DNA of 64,000 bases from Gyrodactylus bullatarudis (lineage: Eukaryota; Platyhelminthes; Monogenea; Gyrodactylidea; Gyrodactylidae), in NCBI GenBank assembly GCA_012064415.1, contig SSNU01000002.1, positions 1 to 64,000 of the forward strand, written 5' to 3'. The notes under the pieces are model-generated. The model did not search any database. It saw nothing but the letters and a program-made list of their open reading frames with translations, and was not told the DNA's origin. How positions within the stretch are numbered: the stretch's first letter is position 1; every line of letters begins with the position of its first letter. The translations under genes and the position numbers were made by a program. Positions 21,735-32,604 of this stretch are shown piece by piece.

Positions 21735-22375
21735 TTACGGATCCAACACTACGGATGATACACTCCTCTTCATCAAGAAAGACATGGGTGAGAATTCATT
21801 ATTGGATACTTACAATAATGATCACAATAATATAAATTTCACCATAGAAAAAGAGTTGGAAAATGAATCACCCTTCCTGGACTCCACATGAGTAGAACTA
21901 GTCATGGTGAAATAAAGAGATCAATTCACAGAAAAAGGACGTTTACAGGCAAATTAATGAGTTTCAACTCATTTGCGCCATTAAAGTACTAAAAAGGCTT
22001 AGTGAAATCGCTATTTTCTAGAATTAAAAAAATTGGCTTCAGAAAGTGTGTGGAAAGAAGAGAGAGAAAGAGATTAATTAACCTTAATGGATATTTTTTG
22101 AAAGTTTTTTGAACCAAACTCGATGAAAAATTCGAACATTTCCAAATTAATTTAGCAGCCCTATGTTCAGATTATATTAAGGAAAAAGTTGAATTCTTCT
22201 ATTTCAGAGACGACATAAAACAGCTATCAATCGCCTCAAAAGAAGAAATGATTTTGTCATCACCAAGCTAGACAAAGGAACGGGTCTTGCCCTAATAAAG
22301 AAGTGTGACTATCTACATGGAATGGAAAATATACTATCGGACAGAACTAAATTCAAAAGAACATCACAGAAGAAA
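21735..22375 (+). pseudogene. Penelope-like RT fragments, rearranged
   Basis: It begins in RT motif C (TTDDTLLFIKKDMG, where YxDD has become TTDD). SPFLDST and the start of the linker (KGLVKSLFSRIKKLASESVWKEE) follow at about 21990-22065. Then comes, out of order, an N-terminal RT finger segment (SPKLDKGTGLALIKKCDYL, 22255-22320). This shuffled order shows two PLE pieces joined by rearrangement or by template switching. Many stops are present. Confidence 0.7.
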
Positions 22376-23133
22376 CCAAAAGAGGTTTGATAATTTCACT
22401 ATTCAAAAGACTAAAGAAAATCGTTTCGGAAGAATTTTGGGAAGAGGAAAAAGAAAAACTGACAAAAATCTTCGAAGAAAACAATTATCCGAGGATATTC
22501 GATGACTCCAGAAAATGTGTAGAAATGATCGAGATCGAACAAAACAGAGAACGAGAGGAAGAAAAGGCCAAAACGTGTTTGTATCTACCATTTAAAGGAG
22601 ACCAAAAATGCCAAATATACAAGAAAAGAAGTTTTCAAATCTCCTTTTCCGAACGAAGAAGCGAAAATATTCTTCAAAACCAACAAAATATTCCCTAATC
22701 AGTTAAAAGAAAAATTAGACCCACTAAAACAAACTCTGTTGTCTACAAATTAAGATGTTTCTCTCAAGCTGAATATATCGGACACACTTATAGGAGACTA
22801 GAAGAGAGAATCAACGAACATCTTTATACAGGGACAACAGCCATAAGGGAACATACGATAACCTGTCCAGAAAAAGTTTTCCCATTAAACTTTGAAATTA
22901 TTTACAAACAACCAGGGAAAAACGTGGCAGCTCTCAAAACCGCTGAAACATTATACATAGAGAAACAAAAGCCAAATCTATGTATCCAAAAGAAATTCGT
23001 AAAACCACTGGTACTACCAAGACCAACACTGACGAATTCGCAACCAACATTGGTATCAACCCCAAGAAAAAGAAACAGATCAGACGATGACATAGGACAT
23101 AATAAGATCACAAAATATTTTTCACAGATGTAA
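22376..23133 (+). pseudogene. Penelope-like linker, GIY-YIG endonuclease and C-terminal tail
   Basis: Linker KRGLIISLFKRLKKIVSEEF is followed by LPFKGDQK. After a frameshift near 22690 the GIY-YIG domain is well preserved: VVYKLRC, EYIGHTYRRLEERINEHL and TAIREH. The end carries AETLYIEKQKPNLC, a proline-rich spacer, the basic patch PRKRNRSDDD and HNKITKYFSQM before the stop at 23131-23133. HNKITKYF resembles a PIP box with H in place of Q. A single frameshift may be the only break in this 3' half. Confidence 0.8.
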
Positions 23134-23955
23134 CCATTATACAGGTAAAAGGTCTGTAAAGTGACGAGAGTTGTGTGAATGTGCAAGTATACCTTACTTA
23201 TATACCATTTCTACCCCAAATCTCATGAATAATATACCAATAGAAATTGAGTATTTGTCGGCCAATCAGAATCGAGCAACATTCCTCCTACAATTTTCCC
23301 AAGGTCCCAAATATATTTTGCTACCAAAATCTCAAATTTTTTCAATGGGTTGATGAAATTTTGTAGATGTTCTCAATCTTTTATTCTGATTAATTTCCAC
23401 TTCGAATTTTTTTTCTATCTTATCAGGAAGAGGCCGTAGCAAAAAGAGCTAAAGCAGCAGTCAGTCAGACTTAAATTTAGTACCATTATATTCAGCATGA
23501 AATTTAGAGTAGAATTGGAAATTTTTAAGCTTCTATTCGAAAAATATGGCTAAAATTCGATTTTGAAATCAGTCTCAAATTTTGAATGATTTTAGATGAA
23601 AAATCAAAAAAAGTCATTTTTCGTTTTCCCAATCCCATACCCCTCCCCATGATTAGTCATGGGGTTGACCATTTGTACATACATAGGTGTGAATACAAAC
23701 ATGTCAATCAAAGCTGTCACACTGTTCTCTTCCTTTTACATAGAATAGGGGCTTCTACTCACACATACGCATCACTATCACAATGAACATAGAGTGGGTC
23801 ACACACACACTTTCTATAGAATGTAATGTAAAATCCTACCACGCCATATTTGGATATGAATGTATGATAGATAATATTATTATTCTTATACCTGGCATCA
23901 ACCCTTTTTACTCATGGAATTATGGGGAATAATTATCCGAGACAATTCATCCTCA
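23134..23955. other. PLE 3' flank and unclassified sequence
   Basis: The first 250 bp (to about 23450) match 30985-31245: ACCAATAGAAATTGAG..TCTGT, the ACATTCCT.CTACAA segment and TATCAGGAAGAGGC. This is probably the 3' UTR of that PLE subfamily. No gene is seen in the remainder. Confidence 0.45.
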
Positions 23956-23959
23956 ACAA

Positions 23960-24367
23960 TATGGAATCTATTGAAAGCAGCCATACAGTAGAGGAAGATT
24001 AGAAGCCTTTGTATCAGAACATTTACAGACAGGCTCCACAGCGGTGAGAGATCATCTCAAGGTATGTGAAAAGAATGCTACCCACTCAAACTTTAAAATC
24101 CTTTATAGACAAAATGGGAAAAACGTCACCACCTTGAAAACTGCCGAAGCCTTCTCTATTAAGAAGGAAAAACCAATATTATGTAAATAGAAGCAAATAG
24201 TGAAACCTCTAGCATTGACATAGCCCAATGTTAGAAAAACAGGAGTAGAAAGAAACGCGCCAAAAATAACCAATAGCCAACTAGAGGAATCCAGAAAAAG
24301 AAACAGAACATCTGATGTGACATCAGGTACGAACAAAATTACAAAATATTTAAGCGCCAGTCAATGA
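23960..24367 (+). pseudogene. Penelope-like endonuclease C-terminal fragment
   Basis: The frame picks up inside the GIY-YIG domain (RGRLEAFVSEHLQTGSTAVRDHL) and continues through NFKILYRQNGKNV, TAEAFSIKKEKPILC and the basic ESRKRNRTSDV to TNKITKYLSASQ and a stop at 24365-24367. Two in-frame TAG codons (near 24188 and 24221) break it. It is a sister of the copy ending at 23133. Confidence 0.75.
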
Positions 24368-24569
24368 ACACCTATATAACATTTTCATGATTTTGATTTT
24401 CAATTATTAATTATTTCAAATACCTTAAATTAGGTTAAATGAACACTAAGAAAAGAGGAAAACATATTTTAAACTAATGTAACACCTGATAGATCCTGAT
24501 CAACATGGATTCTGTAGAGGCAAATCCTGTGAGACCAATATTTTTAATTTTTTGAATCATCTATTAATC

Positions 24570-24915
24570 TATTGGAACGATAATGTTCCCGAACATCATC
24601 AAGTATATTATTATTACTGGAGTCGACACTCATAAGGAAGATGGGAGAACGAACGAATAATAAGTGATAAACGTTTTATTTCGCCGGGTCTCTTCAGACT
24701 TAATCCCGGGCTCTGATTATATACTATTACATTGCAAATTTTTTCTGCTCTTCCATTGGATAAAAAGGAACTCAAGGAGGGGGAGGTGTTCATTTTTTGA
24801 TAATCCTGTTTCCAGGTTGCTTCATTTTTGTCGCTTTAGAAATCCATCCATTAGTAACTGACCCCTGTGTCTTTTTCGCTTACGTTTAATTGATGGATTA
24901 TTTTTCACCTCGTTA
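24570..24915 (-). mobile_element. Short 5'-truncated PLE inserted in the LINE
   Basis: On the minus strand it starts in the PLE C-terminal tail (basic KRKRKRHRG, then QLLMDGFLKRQK and a stop at 24822-24824). It continues through the 3' UTR to the hammerhead (24666-24697) and an ATG at 24633 that opens MSVDSSNNNILDDVREHY. It ends near 24570. The LINE RT reading frame resumes on both sides. QLLMDGFL fits the PIP-box pattern Q-x-x-M-x-x-F-L. Confidence 0.75.
24660..24715 (-). ncRNA. Hammerhead ribozyme in PLE terminal repeat
   Basis: CTGAAGAG-ACCCGGC-GAAA is followed by stem III TAAA-ACG-TTTA and the triplet ATC (cut after base 24666). A 32-nt leader precedes the ATG at 24633. The only deviation in the core is CTGAAGA for CTGATGA. 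Stem III pairs perfectly. Confidence 0.65.
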
Positions 24916-25816
24916 TTAAAAGAAATCTATCGTAATTTATATTGACTTGTCTAAAGCCTTTGACAAAATCTATTCACAAAATTATAGAAATCTGTCATCA
25001 CATCTCCTAGAAATGCTAAAAATATATCTAACGGAACATAAACAATATGTTTTCTTTAAAAATAAAGACTCATTACTGGAATTAATTACTTCAGGTGTAC
25101 CACAAGGCTCCAAAGTAGGTCCTCTACTATTCAATATTGTTTTTTCTCAAAAAATGTCACTGGAGCTAAGATCTTCAAATATGCTGATGATATGAGGATT
25201 GTCTGTAGTTTTGATGACTTTATCGACATTGATTTCATTAACACGTCTCTAAAAATTCTTTCAAATGATTTAAACACCTTAGGCTTAAGCATCAATGAAA
25301 GTAAACTTTCTTCATAACACCTTTTACAACGATCCCATTACAAGGAAATTTACTTTTGAATGAAGAAAAAATCGATCCCAAATTCCCAATTCGTGACTTC
25401 ATAAATGCATAAAAAACGACTTGAAAGTTTTTCTCCTCAAAATGATGGCAAGATCCGTTGTTGAATTCTGTGCAGGATGCTGGAATCCTGAGAAGCCCGA
25501 ATGGTCCATGAAGCTTCAGAAAGTTGACAACATTTTCCGACGTAAACTGTCTGAACCATACAGGAAAAAACTCAGTCTACCTTCCGAATCAATAATGGTT
25601 CGAGGAGATATCAAAAGCATTCTACTCATCAAAAAGTGCCTCACTCCTCAAAGTCTTCCTGGACTCCGTGATCGATACAGAATACAAGGAAAAATCAAAA
25701 ATCTGGCAATCTTATTATTATTTGAAAAAAAATTATTTGAAAAGTTACCAAACATCATAAAAAGAATGAGTTTATTTGAATTGAAGAATGAAATTAACTC
25801 GAGATTCCTTAAGTAA

Positions 25817-26945
25817 AATCAAAAAAAAGAGTATTACTTATTTCCTTAACTATGAAAGATGTATATATATCTAGAAGTAATGAGTTAAACAAGTATATTA
25901 AATCACAATTTATCTATGCCTTTTGAAATTTTGAGAATTTACTAACTTGTTCATATTCTATATATATCTAGATCACTTAAAGCCTGTTGACCCATATTAG
26001 AAAATATGTCTCCTTTGTAGATAAAAAATAAAATCTCAAGTCTAAGCTCCCCTGTTTGATCTAATTCATCACAGCAGGAAGTGTAATCAATAATGATCAC
26101 TGATCACATAATTACTCTTTTAAATTTCAACAAAAGATTTTACCGAATAAATATTGTATTCTAAGCTAGAAAATAGTTAGAAACTGTATCCCTGTGAGGA
26201 TTTGGTCCTATTATAATTATCTGAATATGCAAAATTGGTGACAGAAGCTTTTCTTTTCTTTTTTTGATACTAATGGAAAAATCTAGAATTCTGAAGAAAT
26301 TAGACAAAGAATCTTAATTTCCAAAAGTAATAATTCTATTGTGATTGAAAAATACTTGAAGAATCAATACTGATTACTATATATTTTTTTTCATAGAAAA
26401 GATTTAGATTATAACAGATTTTTGCAAAATATTTTAATTATTATTGTACACACATAAAAATATTTTTCTTCTTTTTTTATATTTTCCTTTAAGTTATTAT
26501 TATCATTTTTGTACATGATAACTATTTTTATATGCAAATAATGAATGTAAATCAGAGCCTATGAATTGTTCAAGAGTTATTGCCAAAAGTGTATATATTT
26601 TATGATATACACAATGTATTTCCAATAATCATATATATTTTTCCTAAAAATATACTAATGTATTCGATAATTACCAAAACATAAATAGCATTTACGAAAA
26701 TTGTATATGTTTATAAGAATAATTACCAAATGTGTATAATTTTTTGTGATAATTATCAACACATAACACAAAACTATGTAAAAATATGATATTTGTATGT
26801 AAATTTATATAATTGAGTATGTGCAATACACAGGGATTGTATGACTGAAGGGATTTTCGATATGAAATAATTTGACCAATAACAGAATTGTATTTACGGT
26901 ACTTATTTCACTTTTATTAAACTCGAAAAGATTTTTCGCTGAAAC
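25817..26945. other. AT-rich non-coding region
   Basis: No gene is seen. Part of 26280-26560 is related to 10980-11260 (shared AGAATTCTGAAGAAATTAGA and ATACTTGAAGAATC segments), so it is a copy of an interspersed repeat. The stretch 26600-26820 is dense in TGTATA/ATAATTA motifs and resembles the reverse complement of part of 27770-27880. Confidence 0.45.
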
Positions 26946-27257
26946 ATGAATCTGAATACCTTCTCAACAAAAAAAGATATTCTGCAATTCTTGATTTCTT
27001 CTTCAGAAGTTAACAAACGGTCTTTCCGAATAGCTACTTCAACTAGTATCTATTATAAAGCCGTTTGTCTTGATGCAAATTGTTCTTATAAAATCAGTTT
27101 CTCTAAGCGAGAAGATGAGTTCTTCCATATAATGCAAAATTTTTACAAGATCACTCTTTACACCCGTTCAAATTTATATTCAACTTCGTCGAAAGGACAT
27201 ATTTACCCCTACCTTACACAATGTAAAAAAAAATTTGACTTTCACCCCTTTCACTAA
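26946..27257 (+). pseudogene. Possible MULE-type transposase N-terminal domain, truncated
   Basis: A 103-codon frame starts with FSTKKDILQFLISSSEVNKRSF and contains AVCLDANCSYKISFSK. A KxDxxxF start followed by a C-x4-C pair resembles the N-terminal DNA-binding domain of Mutator-like (MuDR) transposases. The frame ends inside the 255-bp palindrome at 27202, so only the N-terminal part survives. Identification is tentative. Confidence 0.35.
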
Positions 27258-27456
27258 TTCTTATTTTAATTTCCTCAGTTAAATGATAGATCCCTATTTT
27301 GCTATCAAATTTATTCAAAATATGGTTGACAACCATATTTTGAATAAATTTGATAGCAAAATAGGGATCTATCATTTAACTGAGGAAATTAAAATAAGAA
27401 TTAGTGAAAGGGGTGAAAGTCAAATTTTTTTTTACATTGTGTAAGGTAGGGGTAAA
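27202..27456. repeat. 255-bp near-perfect palindrome
   Basis: The sequence from 27202 to 27328 is the exact reverse complement of 27330 to 27456 as far as I can check by eye, with one unpaired base at 27329 (centre TATGGTTG-A-CAACCATA). The left half overlaps the end of a possible MULE frame. Such a spacer-less inverted duplication can come from hairpin-mediated replication error or from assembly, and is unlike a normal TIR element. Confidence 0.85.
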
Positions 27457-27929
27457 CTACACTGTAGAGGGATGGGTGGGTAGCATTGCAATCTCTTAGA
27501 GAATTGTTAAAAGATTGCATGGACGAATTATTCCAATGACATTGCATTGAAATAGAAGAATATTGTAATAAAAGGCGTATTTCAGGCATCCCAATGTATT
27601 TCATTTAAAAATACACGTAGACATAGGAAAACCATAATGTAAACAAATATCAAAGGTCACGATTCCACTGGATAGAATGCCCAAAAATATATGCTACCTT
27701 AAAAATAATTTTAACTGTATTATTTTCAATTCTTTAATTGCATAAATTTATACACGTTTGTTGATCAATTAGTGTTTTAAAAGTATACACTTTTTGAAAA
27801 TTATCACAAAAATTATACTCATTTGTTAATTAGTCTTACGAACGTATAGAATTTTCGTAAATGCAATTTATGTTTTGAAAATTATCGAATACACTAGTAA
27901 ATTTTAAGGAAGAAAATGTATTTTAATTG

Positions 27930-28310
27930 AAAAATTTGAATTTTTCATTTATGTCCAGCTCTTGATTACCAGAATGATTTGATTAATCGAGACGCCTAGA
28001 CTGGGTCGAAGGAAGAATAAGAGAGAACTTTAATTGGGAATGAAATCATATCTCTTAAAACAACAGAGTTCATTGTTTTTATCCAAACTTATTGAATTTA
28101 ACACCATTCGATGCAGAATCAAATGTTGAGTCAGCTGGGTAATTTCCATTCCAAAATATTGCCTTCGAGCAGTTGTGATCGTACCTGAAACCAGATTTGG
28201 ATTTTTTCAATTTGTTTGGAAAATCAATATGAAAAGTCTTTTCACAGTTGAGAGACCCCTCTATTTACCAAACCGAACAACTACGTCATAATCTTTCTCA
28301 TTGAAAACAT
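27930..28310. repeat. Interspersed repeat, copy A
   Basis: About 380 bp share blocks with 31263-31403 (same orientation) and 53780-54060 (reverse), including AACAACAGAGTTCA, CACCATT.GATGCA and GAGAGACCCCTCTATTTACCAA. This copy contains a 55-bp patch (about 27975-28030) matching the reverse complement of Tc1 transposase sequence near 29280-29330. The element class is unknown. Confidence 0.55.
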
Positions 28311-28496
28311 TTTACTACTATAATTTAATATATTTTTTTTCAAAAATAATTTTTTCTTAAATTCACATAATTCTTTTAAAAATAATTTCTCATATTTTGA
28401 CTCGGAATACTCATCCATGCCCTAGTTGACATGTTAATAACTCTAGATAGGTCAGGTTTAGCACCATATGCTATCAAAAGTTGCTGGATCTAAATA

Positions 28497-30051
28497 TAGT
28501 GGTCGCAAAATTTAGATTTTCACTTTAATTTTTCATTTAACTTCCTTATTTTACATCCAATAAAACATATACCAATAGAATTGTTACAGCCCATAAAAAA
28601 TTTTGATAATGTTAATTTTACAAATTCATTCAACGGTATTTGAAAAATTCAAAAATACTATACTTCATTAAAAGATACAAAACGCAATATTTATTTTTTC
28701 ACTTTTTTATTTCAAGAAATCCCCTTTATTTTCAATGACATCAATACATCTTTGATACATGGACATAAGATAGGGATCAAGATCATATTTTCTAAAAGAA
28801 TCTCACTCTTTAGTGATGGCATCTTTCTGTTCTTGTATATTTCTGTATTGCTTCCCATTTTTGTAAGCTTTCTGAGATAGAGTCCCATATGTTCTCAATC
28901 GGGTTGAGATCAGGACTTCTAGGTGGCCAGTCCATGATATTTATACCAGCTTAGTCTGAAAACTGTTCAGTAGATTTTGAATGATGCCAAGGTGCGTTAT
29001 TATGCTGAAAAATCAATAAATTTTCTAATATCTCTTCTTTAAATGTTATTAGGGACTTTTCAAGAACTTTTTGATAGGTTTCTGAATTCATCTTGAATTC
29101 TAGCCTCAGAGTCCCTCCATAACTGATGCCTCCCCAAACCATTACTGGGCACCACCAAAATTTCTTTTCACTGTTTGCTATATTGAACGATATTTTGGTT
29201 GCCAACGATAACTAAGGCCATCAGGGCCATCTAAATTGAATTTCTTCTCATCTGAAAATATGGCTATTTTCCAATCAAAGTTCTCTCTTATTTTTCCTTC
29301 GACCCAGTCTAGGCGTCTCGATTTATCAAATTCAGATACGAAACAAACTCGTTTTGCCGTCCTCCAACGACATTCAAGGTTTTTTGTAAATAAGCAACAT
29401 GTAGAAATTACAGTTTTTTAGACTCATAAAGGTTTTTCTTGACAGTATTTTGGAGTGTTCGTAAACTAATGTTGAGATTCAGTTCATTTCTCATCTGTGA
29501 ACAATTCTTCCCATCTTTTTCAATCATTCTTTTGATCTTGCCTAACATCAAGTTAGTAATTAAGACCTCGCTTAAATAATTTTTTCTTGTACCCCTTTCT
29601 TTTTAGAAGGTTGTTGATGGTTGTAAACGAACAACCAAGCAATTTGGCTATTGCTCGGTTGCTTAAATATCAGTTTTTGAGCTCAAAAAGCTCATTCAAA
29701 CGATCTTTTGTGAATAGCCGATTTCGATTAGGCATCAGAAATTTTTTCAGTAGTTGAGCTAGAGAAATTTCATGAAAATGAATTAATCATACTTGAGAAA
29801 ATGTGATGCTTACACACTGATAGAATCAATTATGAAAAAGTGAAAACATAAATATTGCGTTTTGTATCTTAGTGAATTATAGTATTTTTGAATTTTTCAA
29901 ATACCATTGAATGAATTTGTAAAAATAACATTATCAGAATTTTTTATGGGCTGTAAAAATTTTTTTGGTATATGTTTTATTAGAATTGGATGTAATATAA
30001 GGAAGTTGAAGAAAAAATTAAAGTGAAAACCCAAATTTTGCGACCACTTTA
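28497..30051 (-). mobile_element. Tc1-like transposon with long TIRs, copy 1
   Basis: Outer ends read AGTGGTCGCAAAATTT on the left and its reverse complement near 30050, each next to TA as expected for Tc1/mariner insertion. Arms of about 200 bp are inverted copies and include ATACAAAACGCAATATTTAT. The transposase lies between them on the minus strand. The inner 1.19 kb is repeated at 31403-32590. Confidence 0.85.
28707..29735 (-). pseudogene. Tc1-like transposase, inactivated
   Basis: The minus-strand start ATG at 29735 opens MPNRNRLFTKDRLNELFELKN, followed by an HTH (IAKLLGCSFTTINNLLKRKG). The first catalytic Asp is in AIFSDEKKFNLDGPDG. The second site reads FQHNNAPWH, with Asn where the family has the catalytic Asp. 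The third is in PPRSPDLNPIENIW. The length, about 342 codons, is normal for Tc1. Stops interrupt it (after FELKN, after EQFSD and others), and the lost second Asp is independent evidence that it is dead. Confidence 0.85.
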
Positions 30052-30215
30052 TTTCTTATAACAATGTGATATCAGAACTTCCCACCCTCTATAACCAGAG
30101 AGAGCCAATCAGATTCATTTTAAAAAATCTTTGCATTTTTATTATATATTTGGCATGTAAGAGGCTGATGAGTATGCCTGAAATATAGCGCTTATTCCTC
30201 TTATTTTTGGCATCC
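30050..30215 (+). ncRNA. PLE 3' end with hammerhead ribozyme, second family
   Basis: It matches the minus strand of 21474-21620. Core: TAAGAGG (30158-30164), CTGATGA (30165-30171), GAAA (30180-30183) and CCTCTTA (30197-30203), with predicted cleavage after 30196. It lies immediately next to the right end of the Tc1 element, so one inserted near or into the other. No ATG follows at the usual distance, unlike the 21.5-kb copy. Confidence 0.65.
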
Positions 30216-31262
30216 TTTTTTAATATTTATAATACGTTATCATTCATAAATACACCAAACGAAAGATAATCGATATCTTGAATAAATCTCTTATTTCATG
30301 ATAAAACATATTATTAGTTTACCCTAACTTACAAGTTAAATCCGTTTTTTCATGAATAAACTAAAGTTTATTAATTTGAAGGAATGTGTAAGTAACGAGT
30401 AATTCAAGCTATATAAGTTGATTTATCTTTGAAAACAATTAACTTTTTCATTTCGAGTAAAAAAATTAAAGAAAAATAATCTAATGAGGATTGTATTTTT
30501 TCGCAAGATAATTCCCAATGTCCTCGTTCTCAATGGAATAGACTGAGAGTAGTTTGAACTTATTATCTTGGTCAGTGATAAGTCCAGATTTGAATCCTAT
30601 AGAAAATCTCGGAGGAATTCTATAGCAAAAACTATAAGCGAAAGATTTTCGAAAAACAGGGACTGTTTACAAAGCTGTTTTTTATTTTAGTTTTTATAGT
30701 ATGCTTCATAAAGTTCCTTCTCGAAGATAGTTGAGTTCGGTCAGATTGAGTTTTCGGTGACTGTCAATAAACTATCCTAAACTTGCCCAAACTTCTTGAA
30801 GATGTGAAATGTTTTTAAGTAATTGGGTTTCAGCACTCTTTTCACATTTTTAATTTAATATATCCAGCCTGGAGTGAGTGTCTTTGTTCTAAATTTATAA
30901 TTCGTATCAAAATATGTAAGTTTTCGTACTGAATATTATTGAATTAATTTATAAACTTATATTTCTAAATGTAAAAGAACGATTCAACTACAGATAATAG
31001 CTCTGTAAAGTGACTGTGTAAATTTCATCGCTACCCCAAAACTCATGAATAATAGACCAATAGAATTTGAGCATCTGTGTGTCAATCAAACGACATTCCT
31101 ACTACAAATTTCCATATATATTTTGGTACGAGAATTTCAAATTTTTCAGAAGGTTGATGAAATTTTGTATATTAACTTATAATTTTTTTCTGGTTAATTT
31201 CCACTTCGAATTTGCTCTCTATCATATCAGGAAGAGGCTGTGGCAAGTCAACCCACATTGAG
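30216..31262. other. Non-coding region with PLE-flank repeat
   Basis: No gene was found. The segment 30985-31245 matches 23150-23450 (PLE 3' flank type). The rest is AT-rich with no clear structure. Confidence 0.4.
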
Positions 31263-31402
31263 AGCTCAATTTTGGTGAAAATTTGAATTTTTCATTTATG
31301 TCCAGCTCTCGTTTACCAGAGTAATTTTCTAAATCATATCTCTTAAAACAACAGAGTTCATTGTTTTTATACAAACTTATTGAATTTAACACCATTCGAT
31401 GC
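31263..31402. repeat. Interspersed repeat, copy B (truncated by Tc1)
   Basis: It matches 27935-28115, without the Tc1-derived patch carried by that copy, and is cut at the point where Tc1 copy 2 begins (after TTCGATGC). It shows that Tc1 copy 2 sits in a second copy of the repeat that flanks copy 1 on its left. Confidence 0.6.
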
Positions 31403-32590
31403 AAAAGATACAAAACGCAATATTTATTTTTTCACTTTTTTATTTCAAGAAATCCCCTTTATTTTCAATGACATCAATACATCTTTGATACATGGACATA
31501 AGATAGGGATCAAGATCATATTTTCTAAAAGAATCTCACTCTTTAGTGATGGCATCTTTCTGTTCTTGTATATTTCTGTATTGCTTCCCATTTTTGTAAG
31601 CTTTCTGAGATAGAGTCCCATATGTTCTCAATCGGGTTGAGATCAGGACTTCTAGGTGGCCAGTCCATGATATTTATACCAGCTTAGTCTGAAAACTGTT
31701 CAGTAGATTTTGAATGATGCCAAGGTGCGTTATTATGCTGAAAAATCAATAAATTTTCTAATATCTCTTCTTTAAATGTTATTAGGGACTTTTCAAGAAC
31801 TTTTTGATAGGTTTCTGAATTCATCTTGAATTCTAGCCTCAGAGTCCCTCCATAACTGATGCCTCCCCAAACCATTACTGGGCACCACCAAAATTTCTTT
31901 TCACTGTTTGCTATATTGAACGATATTTTGGTTGCCAACGATAACTAAGGCCATCAGGGCCATCTAAATTGAATTTCTTCTCATCTGAAAATATGGCTAT
32001 TTTCCAATCAAAGTTCTCTCTTATTTTTCCTTCGACCCAGTCTAGGCGTCTCGATTTATCAAATTCAGATACGAAACAAACTCGTTTTGCCGTCCTCCAA
32101 CGACATTCAAGGTTTTTTGTAAATAAGCAACATGTAGAAATTACAGTTTTTTAGACTCATAAAGGTTTTTCTTGACAGTATTTTGGAGTGTTCGTAAACT
32201 AATGTTGAGATTCAGTTCATTTCTCATCTGTGAACAATTCTTCCCATCTTTTTCAATCATTCTTTTGATCTTGCCTAACATCAAGTTAGTAATTAAGACC
32301 TCGCTTAAATAATTTTTTCTTGTACCCCTTTCTTTTTAGAAGGTTGTTGATGGTTGTAAACGAACAACCAAGCAATTTGGCTATTGCTCGGTTGCTTAAA
32401 TATCAGTTTTTGAGCTCAAAAAGCTCATTCAAACGATCTTTTGTGAATAGCCGATTTCGATTAGGCATCAGAAATTTTTTCAGTAGTTGAGCTAGAGAAA
32501 TTTCATGAAAATGAATTAATCATACTTGAGAAAATGTGATGCTTACACACTGATAGAATCAATTATGAAAAAGTGAAAACATAAATATTG
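31403..32590 (-). mobile_element. Tc1-like element, copy 2 (inner 1.19 kb only)
   Basis: The sequence matches 28670-29857 at a constant offset of 2733. Two separate translated segments are identical in both copies. The outer TIR parts (28497-28669 and 29858-30051) are missing, so this is not an independently complete transposon. Near-identity of dead copies implies a recent duplication or gene conversion, or an assembly effect. Confidence 0.85.
31440..32468 (-). pseudogene. Tc1-like transposase, duplicate of the 28.7-kb pseudogene
   Basis: It has the same start (MPNRNRLF), the same internal stops and the same Asn replacement at the second catalytic position as 28707-29735. It carries the same 46-bp insert (32119-32164) that matches the head-to-tail junction of the tRNA/hammerhead element. 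Sharing inactivating changes shows that the duplication came after inactivation. Confidence 0.85.
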
Positions 32591-32604
32591 GTAACAAAGT
32601 CGAA

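Larger units (their letters stand above)
24486..25816 (+). pseudogene. LINE (non-LTR) ORF2 fragment split by a PLE
   Basis: Motifs are QHGFCRGKSCETNIFNFLNHL (24500-24560), then after an insertion IYIDLSKAFDKI (24935-24970), GVPQGSKVGPLLFNIVF (RT palm) and a C-terminal region with FRRKLSEPYRKKLSLP. These are hallmarks of the non-LTR retrotransposon RT used in target-primed reverse transcription. A frame break after about 25190 removes the YADD region. The 131-codon C-terminal frame (25421-25816) matches the second LINE copy near 57.6-58.0 kb. The clade is not assigned. Confidence 0.8.

Noticed and set aside
27401..27604. A minus-strand protein ending identically to the plus-strand frame at 26946-27257
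   Set aside because: The shared end is a by-product of the 255-bp palindrome, not a second gene.
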